Source: VFMC01 sp040398525 (GTDB lineage: Bacteria; Actinomycetota; Acidimicrobiia; Acidimicrobiales; Ilumatobacteraceae). Taken from it: DNA of 64,000 bases. Below are positions 8,336-17,159 of the stretch, piece by piece (within the stretch, counting starts at the first letter, position 1; every line of letters starts with the position of its first letter). Location of the stretch: NCBI GenBank assembly GCA_040398525.1, contig JBBATY010000004.1, forward strand, positions 102,195 to 166,194, read 5' to 3'. Both the position numbers and the translations under genes were made by a program. The notes below the pieces were generated by a model. That model was given only the letters and a program-made list of their open reading frames with translations, was not told the origin of the DNA and made no database searches.

Positions 8336-9514
8336 TCAGTCGATCGGGATGTCGCGAGCCCAGGTCCAGGGGTACTCGGGGGCGCTGACGCGCCGACCGA
8401 GCTCGGTGACGCCGAGTGGGGCGAAGGTGTCGATCATCACCGCCAACTCCTCGGTGCGGTCGCGCCCCACACTCGCCTCGAAGCTGCCCGGTTGCGGACC
8501 ATGGACGAACCCGGCCGGATGGTACGAGATCGAGCCGACATCGATGCCCGAACCGGCGCGGCTCATGAAGTCGCCGTCGCTGTAGAACAGCACCTCGTCG
8601 GAGTCGGTGTTGGCGTGGTGGTAGGGCACCTTCACCGCGTCGGGGTGGAAGTCGTACAGGCGCGGCACGAACGAACAGACGACGAAGCCAGGCCCCTCGA
8701 ACGTCTGATGCACCGTGGGCGGCTGGTGCACCCGGCCGACGATCGGCTCGAAGTCGTGGATGCTGAGCGCCCAGGGGTGGAGGTGCCCATCCCAACCGAC
8801 CACGTCGAAGGGATGGTGGCGGTGGGTGTGGCGGCTCAGACCCCCGACCGTGCGCACGAGGACATCCACCTGCTCGCCGTCTTCGACGACCAACTCGCTC
8901 GGCACGCGCACATCGCGCTCGCAGTACGGCGCGTGCTCGAGGAACTGCCCACCGCTCGAGAGGTAGCGGCGAGGAGGGGCGATGTGGCCGCGAGCCTCGA
9001 TCACGAGCAGGTCGACACCCTCGTCGGGAACCACCCAGCGATGTGTGGTCGAGGCGGGCACCACGACGTAGTCGCCCGAGCCGACGACCAGCCGTCCGAA
9101 CACCGACTCGAGCACAGCGCTCCCCCGCTGCACGTAGAGCAGCTCGTCGCCCACGGCGTTGCGGTAGAGCGGGCTGCTGGCGGGTCCGGCCACGGTTGCC
9201 CAGCCGATGCGCACGTCGGCGTTCGCGAGCAGCGACCGCCGACCGAGCACCGCATCAGCCGCCGCCGGAACGTGCCCCGTGCGCAGATGGCGCGGCGTGA
9301 GCGGGTGATCGGGGGTCGCCGTGTCGTCGTGCTCGGCACCGACCCGCTCGATCGCCGTGATCGCCGAGGGCGGGTGCCGGTGGTAGAGCAGCGCCGAACG
9401 AGACGAGAAGCCCTCCTGGCCCATCAGCTCCTCGTGGAGGCGATGTCCGTCGGCAGCGCGGAACACGGTGTGGCGTTTGCGCGGGATGTCGCCGACGGCG
9501 CAGTAGTACGGCAT
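8336..9514 (-). CDS. hmgA: Homogentisate 1,2-dioxygenase
   Basis: The 392-residue cupin-type protein opens the homogentisate ring to maleylacetoacetate using Fe(II). Diagnostic stretches are PYYCAVGDIPRKRHT at the N-terminus, VPYHHANTDSDEVLFYSDGD (iron histidine and glutamate ligands) and the C-terminal HPAGFVHGPQPG. The length fits the shorter bacterial form of the family. The gene is the third of a minus-strand set hppD - fah - hmgA; its ATG overlaps the fah stop by 1 nt (TGATG). This fixes the pathway as tyrosine/phenylalanine breakdown to fumarate and acetoacetate. A separate maleylacetoacetate isomerase is not visible in the window. Confidence 0.9.
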   Translation of the reverse strand: MPYYCAVGDIPRKRHTVFRAADGHRLHEELMGQEGFSSRSALLYHRHPPSAITAIERVGAEHDDTATPDHPLTPRHLRTGHVPAAADAVLGRRSLLANADVRIGWATVAGPASSPLYRNAVGDELLYVQRGSAVLESVFGRLVVGSGDYVVVPASTTHRWVVPDEGVDLLVIEARGHIAPPRRYLSSGGQFLEHAPYCERDVRVPSELVVEDGEQVDVLVRTVGGLSRHTHRHHPFDVVGWDGHLHPWALSIHDFEPIVGRVHQPPTVHQTFEGPGFVVCSFVPRLYDFHPDAVKVPYHHANTDSDEVLFYSDGDFMSRAGSGIDVGSISYHPAGFVHGPQPGSFEASVGRDRTEELAVMIDTFAPLGVTELGRRVSAPEYPWTWARDIPID

Positions 9515-10773
9515 CAGTGCTCCTCGGGGCGAGTGGGGTGGTCGACGACGGTGCCACGCACCGAGCCGAGGCCGATGCGGGTGGAGGGATCGCTCCCGGC
9601 CCAGCCGCGCAGCTCGACACTGTCGCCGTCGAGGAGGAAGGCACGCGTGGTTCCGTCCGGAAGATCGAGTGGCCGCTCCCCGCGCCAGGTGAGCTCGATG
9701 AAGCTCCCCTCGCTACCGGGCGCCGGGCCCGACACGGTGCCGGATGCGAACAGGTCGCCGGGGTGCGTGCTCGCGCCGTTCACGGTGAGGTGGGCCAGTT
9801 GTTGCGCGGGGGTCCAGTACATGTCGGCGAACGAGGTGCGGCTGATGCAGACGGCGGGGATCGACGCAGCGCGCATCGCCGCCGAGTCGAGCCACACCTC
9901 GAGGTGGAGATCGACGCCCCACGGCTCGTCGGTCGAGAGGTACTCCGCCGGTGGCGGGTCCTGCGGCGGCGGAGGCACACGGAACTGCTCCAAGGCCTCG
10001 AACGACACCAGCCACGGCGACACCGACGTGGCGAAGCTCTTGCCGAGGAACGGGCCGAGTGGCTGGTACTCGAAGGCCTGGATGTCGCGCGCCGACCAAT
10101 CGTTCACCAAGCACATGCCGTAGAGGTGCAGGGCCGCCTGCCCGATGGCGATCGGGTGCCCGCGCTCGTTCCCGACCCCCACCACCGTTCCGACCTCGAG
10201 CTCGATGTCGAGCGAGCGGCTGGGGCCCACCTGCGGCTCACCGTCGACGAGGCGGTAGCCACAGGGGCGGTGGATCTCGGCACCATCAGCCACCAGGGTG
10301 CCGCTGCGACCGTGGTAGCCGATCGGGATCCGCCGCCAGTTCGGCATGAGCGGCTCGCCGTCGGGGCGGAACAACCGACCGAGGTTCGTGGCGTGGTGGA
10401 TCGACGAGTAGAAGTCGACGTAGTCGGTGGGTGCGACCGGCACCGCCATCACCAAGTCGCCCAGCGCCCGCACGTGCGCCGCGAGACGAGCCTCGGCGCG
10501 AACGTCGCCGAGCAGCTCGGTCAGGCGCGACCGCACAGCACGCCACACGTCGGGCCCGCCCGCGAGGTACTGGTTCAAGCTGGATGCTGCGAAGCACTGC
10601 GACGACGCACCCGTGCCGTCGAGCACACCGGCTCGCTGCGTCGCTGCGAGGTCGAGCGCCGAGTCGCCCACTGCGACCCAGGCTCGGAGCACACCGTCAC
10701 CGTCGTGGCCGACACCGAACGGCAGGTTGCCGAGCGGGAAGGGCGACCCCTCCGGGATCGGGATCCAACTCAC
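9514..10773 (-). CDS. fahA: Fumarylacetoacetase
   Basis: The 419-residue protein has the N-terminal FAA_hydrolase_N-like part (SWIPIPEGSPFPLGNLPFG) and the catalytic FAH domain with DWSARDIQAFEYQPLGPFLG and GKSFATSVSPW. It cleaves fumarylacetoacetate to fumarate and acetoacetate, the last step of homogentisate catabolism. Its size matches the full-length (about 420 residues) FAH rather than the short FAHD form. The start is GTG 10771-10773 because the conserved N-terminus begins right after it and hppD ends only 19 bp upstream. A longer open frame exists upstream but overlaps hppD in another frame. It is translationally coupled to hmgA. Confidence 0.9.
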   Translation of the reverse strand: MSWIPIPEGSPFPLGNLPFGVGHDGDGVLRAWVAVGDSALDLAATQRAGVLDGTGASSQCFAASSLNQYLAGGPDVWRAVRSRLTELLGDVRAEARLAAHVRALGDLVMAVPVAPTDYVDFYSSIHHATNLGRLFRPDGEPLMPNWRRIPIGYHGRSGTLVADGAEIHRPCGYRLVDGEPQVGPSRSLDIELEVGTVVGVGNERGHPIAIGQAALHLYGMCLVNDWSARDIQAFEYQPLGPFLGKSFATSVSPWLVSFEALEQFRVPPPPQDPPPAEYLSTDEPWGVDLHLEVWLDSAAMRAASIPAVCISRTSFADMYWTPAQQLAHLTVNGASTHPGDLFASGTVSGPAPGSEGSFIELTWRGERPLDLPDGTTRAFLLDGDSVELRGWAGSDPSTRIGLGSVRGTVVDHPTRPEEH

Positions 10774-10792
10774 GCCGTCAGCCCCGCAGGAT

Positions 10793-11911
10793 TCACAGGT
10801 TGCCCCGGCGCTCTTGCTCGCGCTCGATCGATTCGAACAGCGCCTTGAAGTTGCCCTCACCGAAGCCCCGGGCCCCGCCGCGCTGGATGATCTCGACGAA
10901 CACCGTGGGGCGGTCGGCAATCGGTTCGGTGAACAGTTGCAGCAGATGGCCGTCCGGCTCGTGGTCGACGAGGATGCCCAGCCGCTCGATGGTGTCCCAC
11001 GGGAGGTCGAGGAAGGCGAGCCGCGACCGGACGTCGGTGTAGTACGCGGCATTGGCCTCGAGGAAGCGCACGCCGCGCTGGCGCAGTGCGGTGATCGCCT
11101 GCACGAGGTCGTCGGTGCGGAACGCGAGGTGCTGCACCCCAGGCCCGCGGTAGGTGTCGATGTACTCCTGGATCTGGCTCTTGCGCTTGCCCTCGGCGGG
11201 CTCGTTGAGCGGCATCACGATGTTGCGACCGTTCCACACGACGGTCGACCGCAATGCGGAGAACTCCGTGGAGATCTGCGACTCGTCGAAGTGGCGGAGC
11301 TGACCGAAGCCCATCACGTCCTCGTAGAACGAGACCCACTCGTCGAGCTTGCCGTCCTCGACGTTGCCGACGACATGATCGATGTCGACCAGGCCCACCT
11401 CCGGCCCCACTGGTGCTGGCGGCAGGCCCTCGCGCGAGTAGCCCGGGCAGTAGAACCCGCGGTATCCGGAGCGGTCGACGAACGTGTGCTTGGTGTCGCC
11501 GTAGGTGGCCACCGACGACAGGCGCAGCACACCGTCGTCGTCGGCGAGCTCGTAGGGCTCGTCGACAGGCCTGGCGCCACGTGCGATCGCGGCCTCGAAG
11601 GTGGCGGTGGCGTCGTCGACGAGGAAGGCGAGGTCGTGGGCGCCGTCACCGTGCTCGCGCACGTGGTTCCAGATGGGCGATTCGGGTGTGAGCCCGGAGG
11701 TGACGACCAAGCGGATGCGGCCCTGCTCGAGCAGGTACGACGCCTTGTCGGGCACACCGGTCTCGGGTCCCGAGTAGGCCGTCACGGTGAAGCCGAACGC
11801 CCCCGACAGGAACCCGGCCATCGCCCGGGCGTTACCCACCCAGAACTCGATCGAGTCCCAACCGGTCAGCCGGGCGGCGGGCGTGGTCGGCGCAGGTGAC
11901 ATGACGGTCAT
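10793..11911 (-). CDS. hppD: 4-hydroxyphenylpyruvate dioxygenase
   Basis: The 372-residue vicinal-oxygen-chelate protein has two glyoxalase-like halves. The three iron ligands are visible: His in VDIDHVVGNVEDG, His in GVQHLAFRTDD and Glu in VFVEIIQRGG. It converts 4-hydroxyphenylpyruvate to homogentisate, so it is the entry enzyme of the three-gene set that follows. ATG 11909-11911 is preceded by GAAGGGAG, a good ribosome site; extended frames further upstream read into the intergenic region and the divergent regulator gene. The promoter must lie within the 130 bp shared with the divergent Lrp/AsnC gene, which suggests control by that regulator. Confidence 0.92.
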   Translation of the reverse strand: MTVMSPAPTTPAARLTGWDSIEFWVGNARAMAGFLSGAFGFTVTAYSGPETGVPDKASYLLEQGRIRLVVTSGLTPESPIWNHVREHGDGAHDLAFLVDDATATFEAAIARGARPVDEPYELADDDGVLRLSSVATYGDTKHTFVDRSGYRGFYCPGYSREGLPPAPVGPEVGLVDIDHVVGNVEDGKLDEWVSFYEDVMGFGQLRHFDESQISTEFSALRSTVVWNGRNIVMPLNEPAEGKRKSQIQEYIDTYRGPGVQHLAFRTDDLVQAITALRQRGVRFLEANAAYYTDVRSRLAFLDLPWDTIERLGILVDHEPDGHLLQLFTEPIADRPTVFVEIIQRGGARGFGEGNFKALFESIEREQERRGNL

Positions 11912-12041
11912 CGAATGCTCCCTTCGGCATGCTGGATGCATGACCATCGTGGTGACACATGATCGACCTGAGCAAGTAACGGCTCGCCATCTGTGCACTC
12001 TGCTCACTTCAACGGGCCGAACAGCTGCCAGACTGGGCGGC
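11912..12041. promoter_or_regulatory. Divergent promoter region between hppD and an Lrp/AsnC regulator
   Basis: This 130-bp non-coding stretch lies between two divergently transcribed genes, so it must contain both start regions. I see no textbook -35/-10 pair and no perfect dyad, though short partial repeats around GGTGACACATGATCGACC are present. It is the expected binding region for the adjacent Lrp-type regulator. Confidence 0.4.
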
Positions 12042-12512
12042 ATGACCGACCTCGACGACATCGACGTCACCTTGCTGCGCCTCATGCGCGAGCGGCCGCG
12101 CACACCGGTCGCCGAGCTCGCCCGCCTCGCCGACGTGGCCCGCGGCACGGCCCAGGCCCACATCGCCAGGATGGAGGCCGACGGGGTGATCACCGGCTAC
12201 GGCCCCGATGTCGACGCAGCATCGATCGGTTACGACGTGCTGGCCTTCGTCACGCTCGAGATCGCCCAAGGCCAGGGGGGCTCGGTCGTCAACCACCTCC
12301 GGTCGATCGCCGAGGTGCTCGAAGTGCACGCAGTGACCGGCCGCGGCGACCTGCACTGTCGCGTGCTGGCCCGGTCGAACGAACACCTCCACGAGGTCAT
12401 CCAGCGGATGCTCGCCGCGTCCGGAATCGCCCGAACCGAGACGCATCTGGCGCTGCACGCCCACCTGCGCCGGACCGAGGCCGACCTCATCAGTGAGGCA
12501 CGGCGTCGGTGA
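12042..12512 (+). CDS. Lrp/AsnC family transcriptional regulator
   Basis: The 156-residue protein has the family layout: an N-terminal HTH (LDDIDVTLLRLMRERPRTPV, then ELARLADVARGTAQAHIARM) and a C-terminal RAM ligand-binding domain (VLAFVTLEIAQG, HAVTGRGDLHCRVLAR). Such proteins usually sense an amino acid or its keto acid. Being divergent from hppD, it is probably the tyrosine/4-hydroxyphenylpyruvate-responsive regulator of homogentisate catabolism, as in several actinomycetes. The ATG at 12042 gives the canonical N-terminus. The 3' end overlaps the convergent flavoprotein gene by 23 bp. Confidence 0.87.
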   Translation: MTDLDDIDVTLLRLMRERPRTPVAELARLADVARGTAQAHIARMEADGVITGYGPDVDAASIGYDVLAFVTLEIAQGQGGSVVNHLRSIAEVLEVHAVTGRGDLHCRVLARSNEHLHEVIQRMLAASGIARTETHLALHAHLRRTEADLISEARRR

Positions 12513-14229
12513 GCTCGCCCTGGGCGGATCCGGCGGCGTGCTCGCCGGCGAGCCAGCCGAACGTGACGGCCAGGCCGAGCGTCGTGCCGCCACCCCAGTA
12601 CGCCTGCCCGGCGGGCGAGGCGGTGCAGTTGCCCGCCCCGTAGAGACCGTCGATCGGGCTGCCGTCGGGGCGCACCACCCGGGCGTGCGGGTCGATCATC
12701 GGGCCGCCCTTGGTGTCGAGCGTTCCCGCCACCAGCAGCACTGCGTGCCACGGGCCACTGTGGTCGAACGGGTGCATCGTCGGGTTGGGGAACTCGTCGC
12801 TGCGGGGTGCGCCGCTGCGCGCCCGCTGGGTGCGAGTGGCGCCGCGGTGGAAGTCGGCATCGACCCCCGTCCGGGCGAACGCGTCGAACCGCTCGATCGA
12901 GGCCTGTGCCTGCGCGGCCCAGTCGTCGGCCAGGCAGAGGCCCGGGAAGCGGTCGTGGTGGCGGGCGAGTCGCGCGTCGATCGCCGCAGCAAGCGCCTCG
13001 AGCGTGTCGCCCACCAGCTCGTGGTGGTCGTTGCCGCCCACGCGGGCCAATGGGTTGCCGCCGCCCTCGTCGATGGGTGCGTCACCCGGCATCGCCCGGC
13101 AGCGTTCGCTCACCGACTCGTCGAACACCATCACCAGCACGCGGGCCGGGTACTCGCCACGAGCCTCGTCCCAGCGCAGCATGGCCCGCGTCATCTCGTT
13201 GTAGGTGACCTTCTCGTTCACCACGCGGTGGCCGAGACGGTCGAGCAGCACCATCGAGTCACCCGGCAACCGGAAGGCACCGCTGGCCGGAGCCGCACCG
13301 TGGTCGAGCACCATCGGCGTCATCCACGCCTCGTTCATGTTGGCGAGCCGGGCACCGAGCGCCGAGGCCAGGTGCACCAGGTCGCCCGTGCTGCCCGTCG
13401 CGGCGAGCCCACCGGTGATGGCGGCCGGCAGATGGGCCCGACGCAACTCGGCCGAGTGGGTGAAGCCCCCCGTCGCGAACACCACCCCACCACGTGCCCG
13501 CACCAGCGATGCCGTGGCCGCGCTGGCACCCGCCTGCACCCCGATCACGCGGCCGGTGTCGGCGTCGACCACCAGCCCGTGCACGGGGCTCGAGGTGCGC
13601 ACCCGCACACCGAGCCGTTCCCCTGCTGCGGCCATCTGCTCGATGATCTCCGCCCCGGTGGCTTCACGCCCGTCGGGCAGCGGCGTGTACAGCGCGCGCC
13701 CGCGAGGCGTCTGGTTCTCGGGCAGGTCGGCCCAGTAGTCCCAGGTGCCGGCCAACGGCCGCAGCCTGGGTGCGTCGAGGGCATCGAGTGCCGCCACCGC
13801 GCGGGCACCGTGGTCGTAGAACGCCTCGAGCAGCGCGTGCTCATCCGCGGGCAGGCCCAGTGTGGGCGACGCCGTGTCGTACATCGTCGGCCGGGCCAGG
13901 CGGGCCAGGTACTGCAGCGCCTCGGGGCGCGGGTCGGTGTGGCCGAGGTCGGCGAGCCACGGGTGGTTGCAGATCCACAGCCACGTGCCGGCTCGTTCCG
14001 GCAGCGCACCCGGTGGCGTGCCGCCCGCCTCGCCACCGGCCTTGGCCGTGGTGCCGCCCAACTGGCCGAGCTTTTCGAGCACCAGCACGTCGGCACCGGC
14101 CGAACGCGCCGCCAGCGCGGCCGACCACCCGGCGGCACCGCTGCCCACCACCACGACGTCGGCAGTGTCGGTCCAGGGCACCTCGTCGGCTGCAGCGAAC
14201 ACCACTCGTCCGCCGGCGTGTTCGATCAC
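12490..14229 (-). CDS. FAD_binding_2 flavoprotein (fumarate reductase / 3-ketosteroid dehydrogenase-like)
   Basis: The 579-residue protein has an FAD fold near residue 22 (VVVVGSGAAGWSAALAARSAG), ELGGTTAKAGG-like segments (LGQLGGTTAKAGGEAGG) and the C-terminal GLYGAGNCTASPAGQAYWGG flavin-site motif. These place it with fumarate reductase flavoproteins and 3-ketosteroid-delta1-dehydrogenases, which add or remove hydrogens next to a carbonyl or carboxylate. GTG 14227-14229 overlaps the EthD-like stop (GTGA) and is preferred over longer frames. It ends a four-gene operon (hydrolase, SDR, EthD, flavoprotein) and overlaps the convergent Lrp gene by 23 bp. The substrate is unknown; a desaturation step in the island's pathway is plausible. 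Confidence 0.7.
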   Translation of the reverse strand: MIEHAGGRVVFAAADEVPWTDTADVVVVGSGAAGWSAALAARSAGADVLVLEKLGQLGGTTAKAGGEAGGTPPGALPERAGTWLWICNHPWLADLGHTDPRPEALQYLARLARPTMYDTASPTLGLPADEHALLEAFYDHGARAVAALDALDAPRLRPLAGTWDYWADLPENQTPRGRALYTPLPDGREATGAEIIEQMAAAGERLGVRVRTSSPVHGLVVDADTGRVIGVQAGASAATASLVRARGGVVFATGGFTHSAELRRAHLPAAITGGLAATGSTGDLVHLASALGARLANMNEAWMTPMVLDHGAAPASGAFRLPGDSMVLLDRLGHRVVNEKVTYNEMTRAMLRWDEARGEYPARVLVMVFDESVSERCRAMPGDAPIDEGGGNPLARVGGNDHHELVGDTLEALAAAIDARLARHHDRFPGLCLADDWAAQAQASIERFDAFARTGVDADFHRGATRTQRARSGAPRSDEFPNPTMHPFDHSGPWHAVLLVAGTLDTKGGPMIDPHARVVRPDGSPIDGLYGAGNCTASPAGQAYWGGGTTLGLAVTFGWLAGEHAAGSAQGELTDAVPH

Positions 14230-14564
14230 TCGATCACCGTGATCTCGTGCACGAACAGCCGCTCGAACCGCGACACGTGGGCCAGGGTGTCGGCACGGGT
14301 TTCGGCCGCCGACGGGCGTCCGTACACCTGCTCGAACGCGGCCTCGTCGGCGAACCACTGCTCGGCCACGCCGTCCCACTCGCAGTCGGTACCGGGGTGG
14401 CCCGCCAGGGTGTCGGTGTCGCTGGTGCGGATGTTCACCGTGTAGCGCAGCAGTTGCGGGCGCTGGCGGTCGGCGATCATGTGCAGGTGCTCGCGCCACC
14501 ATGCGTCGAACTGCTCGAGGGTGATGCCCTCGGCGCGCTTCAAGAACCACATCACCTTCAGCAT
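14226..14564 (-). CDS. EthD-domain protein
   Basis: The 112-residue dimeric alpha+beta barrel protein opens with LKVMWFLKRAEGITLEQFDAW and ends with an FERLFVHEITVIE strand, typical of EthD-like proteins. EthD was named from a P450-linked ether-degradation cluster, and its relatives occur widely in oxidative catabolic operons as small decarboxylase- or isomerase-like partners, with mostly unknown reactions. Its ATG follows the SDR stop with no gap, and its stop overlaps the flavoprotein start. It is short but well framed by its neighbours, so it is certainly a real gene; the function is inferred only at family level. Confidence 0.75.
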   Translation of the reverse strand: MLKVMWFLKRAEGITLEQFDAWWREHLHMIADRQRPQLLRYTVNIRTSDTDTLAGHPGTDCEWDGVAEQWFADEAAFEQVYGRPSAAETRADTLAHVSRFERLFVHEITVIE

Positions 14565-15326
14565 TCAGCACTCCGTTCGTGAGGGCGGGCGTTCGCCCGC
14601 CAGCCAGCCACCGTCGACGGCGACGAAGGCACCCGTGATGTACGACGCGTCGGGCGATGTGAGGAAGGCGACCAGTGCGGCCACCTCGTCGGCCTGCCCG
14701 TGGCGGCCGAGGGGGGCACGCCCCGCGTAGTACGCGATGCGCACCGGGTCGGCGAAGCTCTGCGCGTTCATCGGCGTGTCGATGACCCCCGGGCCCACCA
14801 CGTTCACCCGGATGCCGTACGGGCCCCAGTCGACGGCGAGGCCGCGACCGAGTTGCAGCACTGCACCCTTCGACGCCACGTACGCCACCTGCCCGGGCAT
14901 GGCCATCATCGAGTTGATCGAACCGAGCAGCACGATGCTGCCGGGCCGACCGGCATCGATCAGGTGGCGCCCGACGGCGCGGGCCATGAAGAACGACCCG
15001 TCGACGTTCACCCGCTGCACCTGCGACCAGGTGTCGTCATCCATCTCGTGCGCCGGCCCGGTGAGCTCGATGCCGGCGGCGACGACGAGGTGGTCGACCC
15101 GCCCGAACTGCGCCACCGCAGCAGCCACAGCGGCTTCGCACGCAGCCGACGACGACACATCGGCCACCACTCCGAGGCTGCCACCAAGGGCCCGCACCTG
15201 CTCGTCGACCGTGGGCGAGCGGTCGACACCCACCACGGTGTCGCCACGCTCGACGAGGCGCCGCACACATGCCGCGCCGATACCTGAGGCGGCCCCGGTG
15301 ACGATGGTGACCGACCCCTCGGTCAT
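14565..15326 (-). CDS. Short-chain dehydrogenase/reductase (SDR)
   Basis: The 253-residue classical SDR has an NAD(P)-binding TGAASGIG at residues 10-17, an aspartate after beta-2 (VVGVDRSP, favouring NAD), the catalytic Ser region SINSMMAMPGQ and YVASKG (Tyr-x-x-x-Lys). It closes with SYITGAFVAVDGGW. It interconverts an alcohol and a ketone or aldehyde. It lies between the CocE-type hydrolase (ATGA overlap upstream) and the EthD protein, so an alcohol released by hydrolysis may be its substrate. The start ATG 15324-15326 is fixed by the overlap. Confidence 0.85.
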   Translation of the reverse strand: MTEGSVTIVTGAASGIGAACVRRLVERGDTVVGVDRSPTVDEQVRALGGSLGVVADVSSSAACEAAVAAAVAQFGRVDHLVVAAGIELTGPAHEMDDDTWSQVQRVNVDGSFFMARAVGRHLIDAGRPGSIVLLGSINSMMAMPGQVAYVASKGAVLQLGRGLAVDWGPYGIRVNVVGPGVIDTPMNAQSFADPVRIAYYAGRAPLGRHGQADEVAALVAFLTSPDASYITGAFVAVDGGWLAGERPPSRTEC

Positions 15327-17125
15327 GACGCGACCGTCGGTGCGAGTGGCAGGTGCAGCACTGACCGGTGCTCACCGGCGTGCAGCAGGTCGACCGTCGC
15401 CACGCGCACATCGTCGGGCGTCTCGAACCCGTCGGGTCGCCCGGTGTGGTGGTTGCGGTCCATGCGCAGCGAGCCGGTATGGCGCACCGCCAACTGCAGG
15501 CGGGAGCCGGCAGCCAGGCGGCGGGCGAACCAGTGGAAGTTGCGGAACTGCACCAGGGTGGGCTCACCCGGCACCATCAACTGCACGCCCTTGTCGGGGT
15601 CGCGGTGGCGCAGGCGCTGCACGGCGGGCGACAGCAAGATGCGCGACCCGTCGACCCGCAGCTCGTACAGCAGGGCGCACAGGTCGGCGTCGGGCTGGTC
15701 GAGCACCACCCAGGCATCGAGCCGGGGCTCGCCGGCCAGCTCGAGCGGTTCGGTGAGGCGCCCGGAGGTGTACACCGCCCCGAACCCGTCGATCGACGCC
15801 ACGAACACCCCGGACGTCGGGTCGACACCCCACAGGTGGGCGCCGAGGTCGTGGTAGTTGGGTGGCAGTTCCATCAGCGGATTGAACGACTGACCCGCCG
15901 GGCTCGGCTGCTGTTCGAGCAGCATCGTGGTGCGCTCGTCGGGGTCGCACACGAAGCGGAACGCCGGCGAGTCGACGGGCTCGGGTTGCAGCCAGCCGGG
16001 ATGGGCGGCGCTGTGGTGTCCGTCGTGGCCGACGAGGTACCACGGCATCGTGCCGGCCGTGGTTGCCTCGAGGCTCGATGCCGTCCTCCACTCCTCGGCC
16101 CCGGTGACGTAGTAGTGCACCGGGTCGGTGAGGAACGACGGCTTCTCGCCGCCGTCGAGCACCCAGCGATTCCAGTCGATCGCCATCTGCATCATGTCGA
16201 CGTTCGCTGCGGGACCGAATTGGAGATCTCCCGCCTGCGGGCGACCGCCGAAGGCCTCGCCGTGCTCCCACGGCCCGAGGACCAGATGGTGGTGCTGGCG
16301 CTGCTGGGCGGGCCGTGCCCGGCAGTAGCGCCGGTGGTGCTCGACCGCACCGCGCACGGCGAGGTCGTACGGTCCGGTGATCTCGAGCACGGGGATGTCG
16401 ATGTCGGGCAGGCCCACCTCCGATGGCCCCCACTCGGGTCGCCACGGCGCGAACTGTGGCGTGGTGTTCATCTCGTCGGGCAGGCCCCAGGGCCCTCCGA
16501 GCCGTGCGTTCAGCGACCGGAACGACTCGTGGGCCTCGAACGCTTCGGCCAGGCGGGCGATGTGCATCGCTGCCTCGGCGACCACCCGGCTCGACAGCGT
16601 CTTTCCCGCCGTGAGCATGCCCCAGTTGAACTGGTGGTCGATCGGGATGCCACCGGCTCCCGGTGCCAGGCCACCCATCGACGCGACGGCCGGGATGATG
16701 GTGCGCAGGTGCGGGGGGTGTGCCGCTGCAGTGGTCCACTGGTTCTGCCCGGTGTACGAGCCGCCGAACAACGCCACGTCGCCGGTGCACCAGGGTTGTG
16801 CAGCCGCCCACTCGACCAGGTCGTACCCGTCGTCGGCTTCGCCACCGTGATGGCCGAGGAAGTCGCCCTCGGAGTCGCCCCGGCCCCTGCAGTCGACCGA
16901 GACGAACGCGAAGCCCTCGCTCGCGAAGCGCACCCCTTCGGGCGACCCCGTATCGCGCGAGTACGGCGTGAACTCGATGATCGTCGGCACACCACCCGTG
17001 CGTTGCTTGGGCAGGAACACGTTGGCGACGAGGCGCACACCGTCGCGCATCTCGATCGGCTCGCGGAACAGGAGGTCGACGGACGCACCAGGCCCCGGGG
17101 CGACGTTGTTGGCACTCAGCACCAT
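15323..17125 (-). CDS. CocE/NonD family hydrolase (S15 X-Pro dipeptidyl-peptidase-like), copy 1
   Basis: The 600-residue protein has an alpha/beta-hydrolase domain with the nucleophile Ser123 in FGGSYTGQNQW, the family DCRGRGDSEGDF stretch before it and a C-terminal jelly-roll (X-Pro dipeptidyl-peptidase C-terminal) domain. CocE/NonD enzymes hydrolyse esters or acyl bonds; cocaine esterase and glutaryl acylases are relatives. It has no signal peptide, so it is cytoplasmic. It is first in a four-gene minus-strand operon. A TGCGTAAG operator-like word lies 23 bp upstream of its ATG. It is more divergent from the two other CocE-type proteins in the window than they are from each other. Confidence 0.8.
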   Translation of the reverse strand: MVLSANNVAPGPGASVDLLFREPIEMRDGVRLVANVFLPKQRTGGVPTIIEFTPYSRDTGSPEGVRFASEGFAFVSVDCRGRGDSEGDFLGHHGGEADDGYDLVEWAAAQPWCTGDVALFGGSYTGQNQWTTAAAHPPHLRTIIPAVASMGGLAPGAGGIPIDHQFNWGMLTAGKTLSSRVVAEAAMHIARLAEAFEAHESFRSLNARLGGPWGLPDEMNTTPQFAPWRPEWGPSEVGLPDIDIPVLEITGPYDLAVRGAVEHHRRYCRARPAQQRQHHHLVLGPWEHGEAFGGRPQAGDLQFGPAANVDMMQMAIDWNRWVLDGGEKPSFLTDPVHYYVTGAEEWRTASSLEATTAGTMPWYLVGHDGHHSAAHPGWLQPEPVDSPAFRFVCDPDERTTMLLEQQPSPAGQSFNPLMELPPNYHDLGAHLWGVDPTSGVFVASIDGFGAVYTSGRLTEPLELAGEPRLDAWVVLDQPDADLCALLYELRVDGSRILLSPAVQRLRHRDPDKGVQLMVPGEPTLVQFRNFHWFARRLAAGSRLQLAVRHTGSLRMDRNHHTGRPDGFETPDDVRVATVDLLHAGEHRSVLHLPLAPTVAS

Positions 17126-17147
17126 GCCGGGAACGCTACATCAGAAA

Positions 17148-17155
17148 CTTACGCA
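17148..17155 (-). promoter_or_regulatory. TGCGTAAG operator-like site C, upstream of CocE copy 1
   Basis: The minus strand reads TGCGTAAG in the 34-bp gap between the tetR stop and the hydrolase start. The exact word recurs in two other promoter regions of the island (24184-24191 and 38042-38049, the latter as part of a perfect dyad). Here the second half-site is poor (TAGCG further on). It is a candidate TetR binding site. Confidence 0.4.
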
Positions 17156-17159
17156 GCTG

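Noticed and set aside
11912..12041. A defined Lrp operator in the hppD divergent promoter
   Set aside because: Only weak partial repeats are visible, not enough to name a site; the region is listed as a promoter region only.
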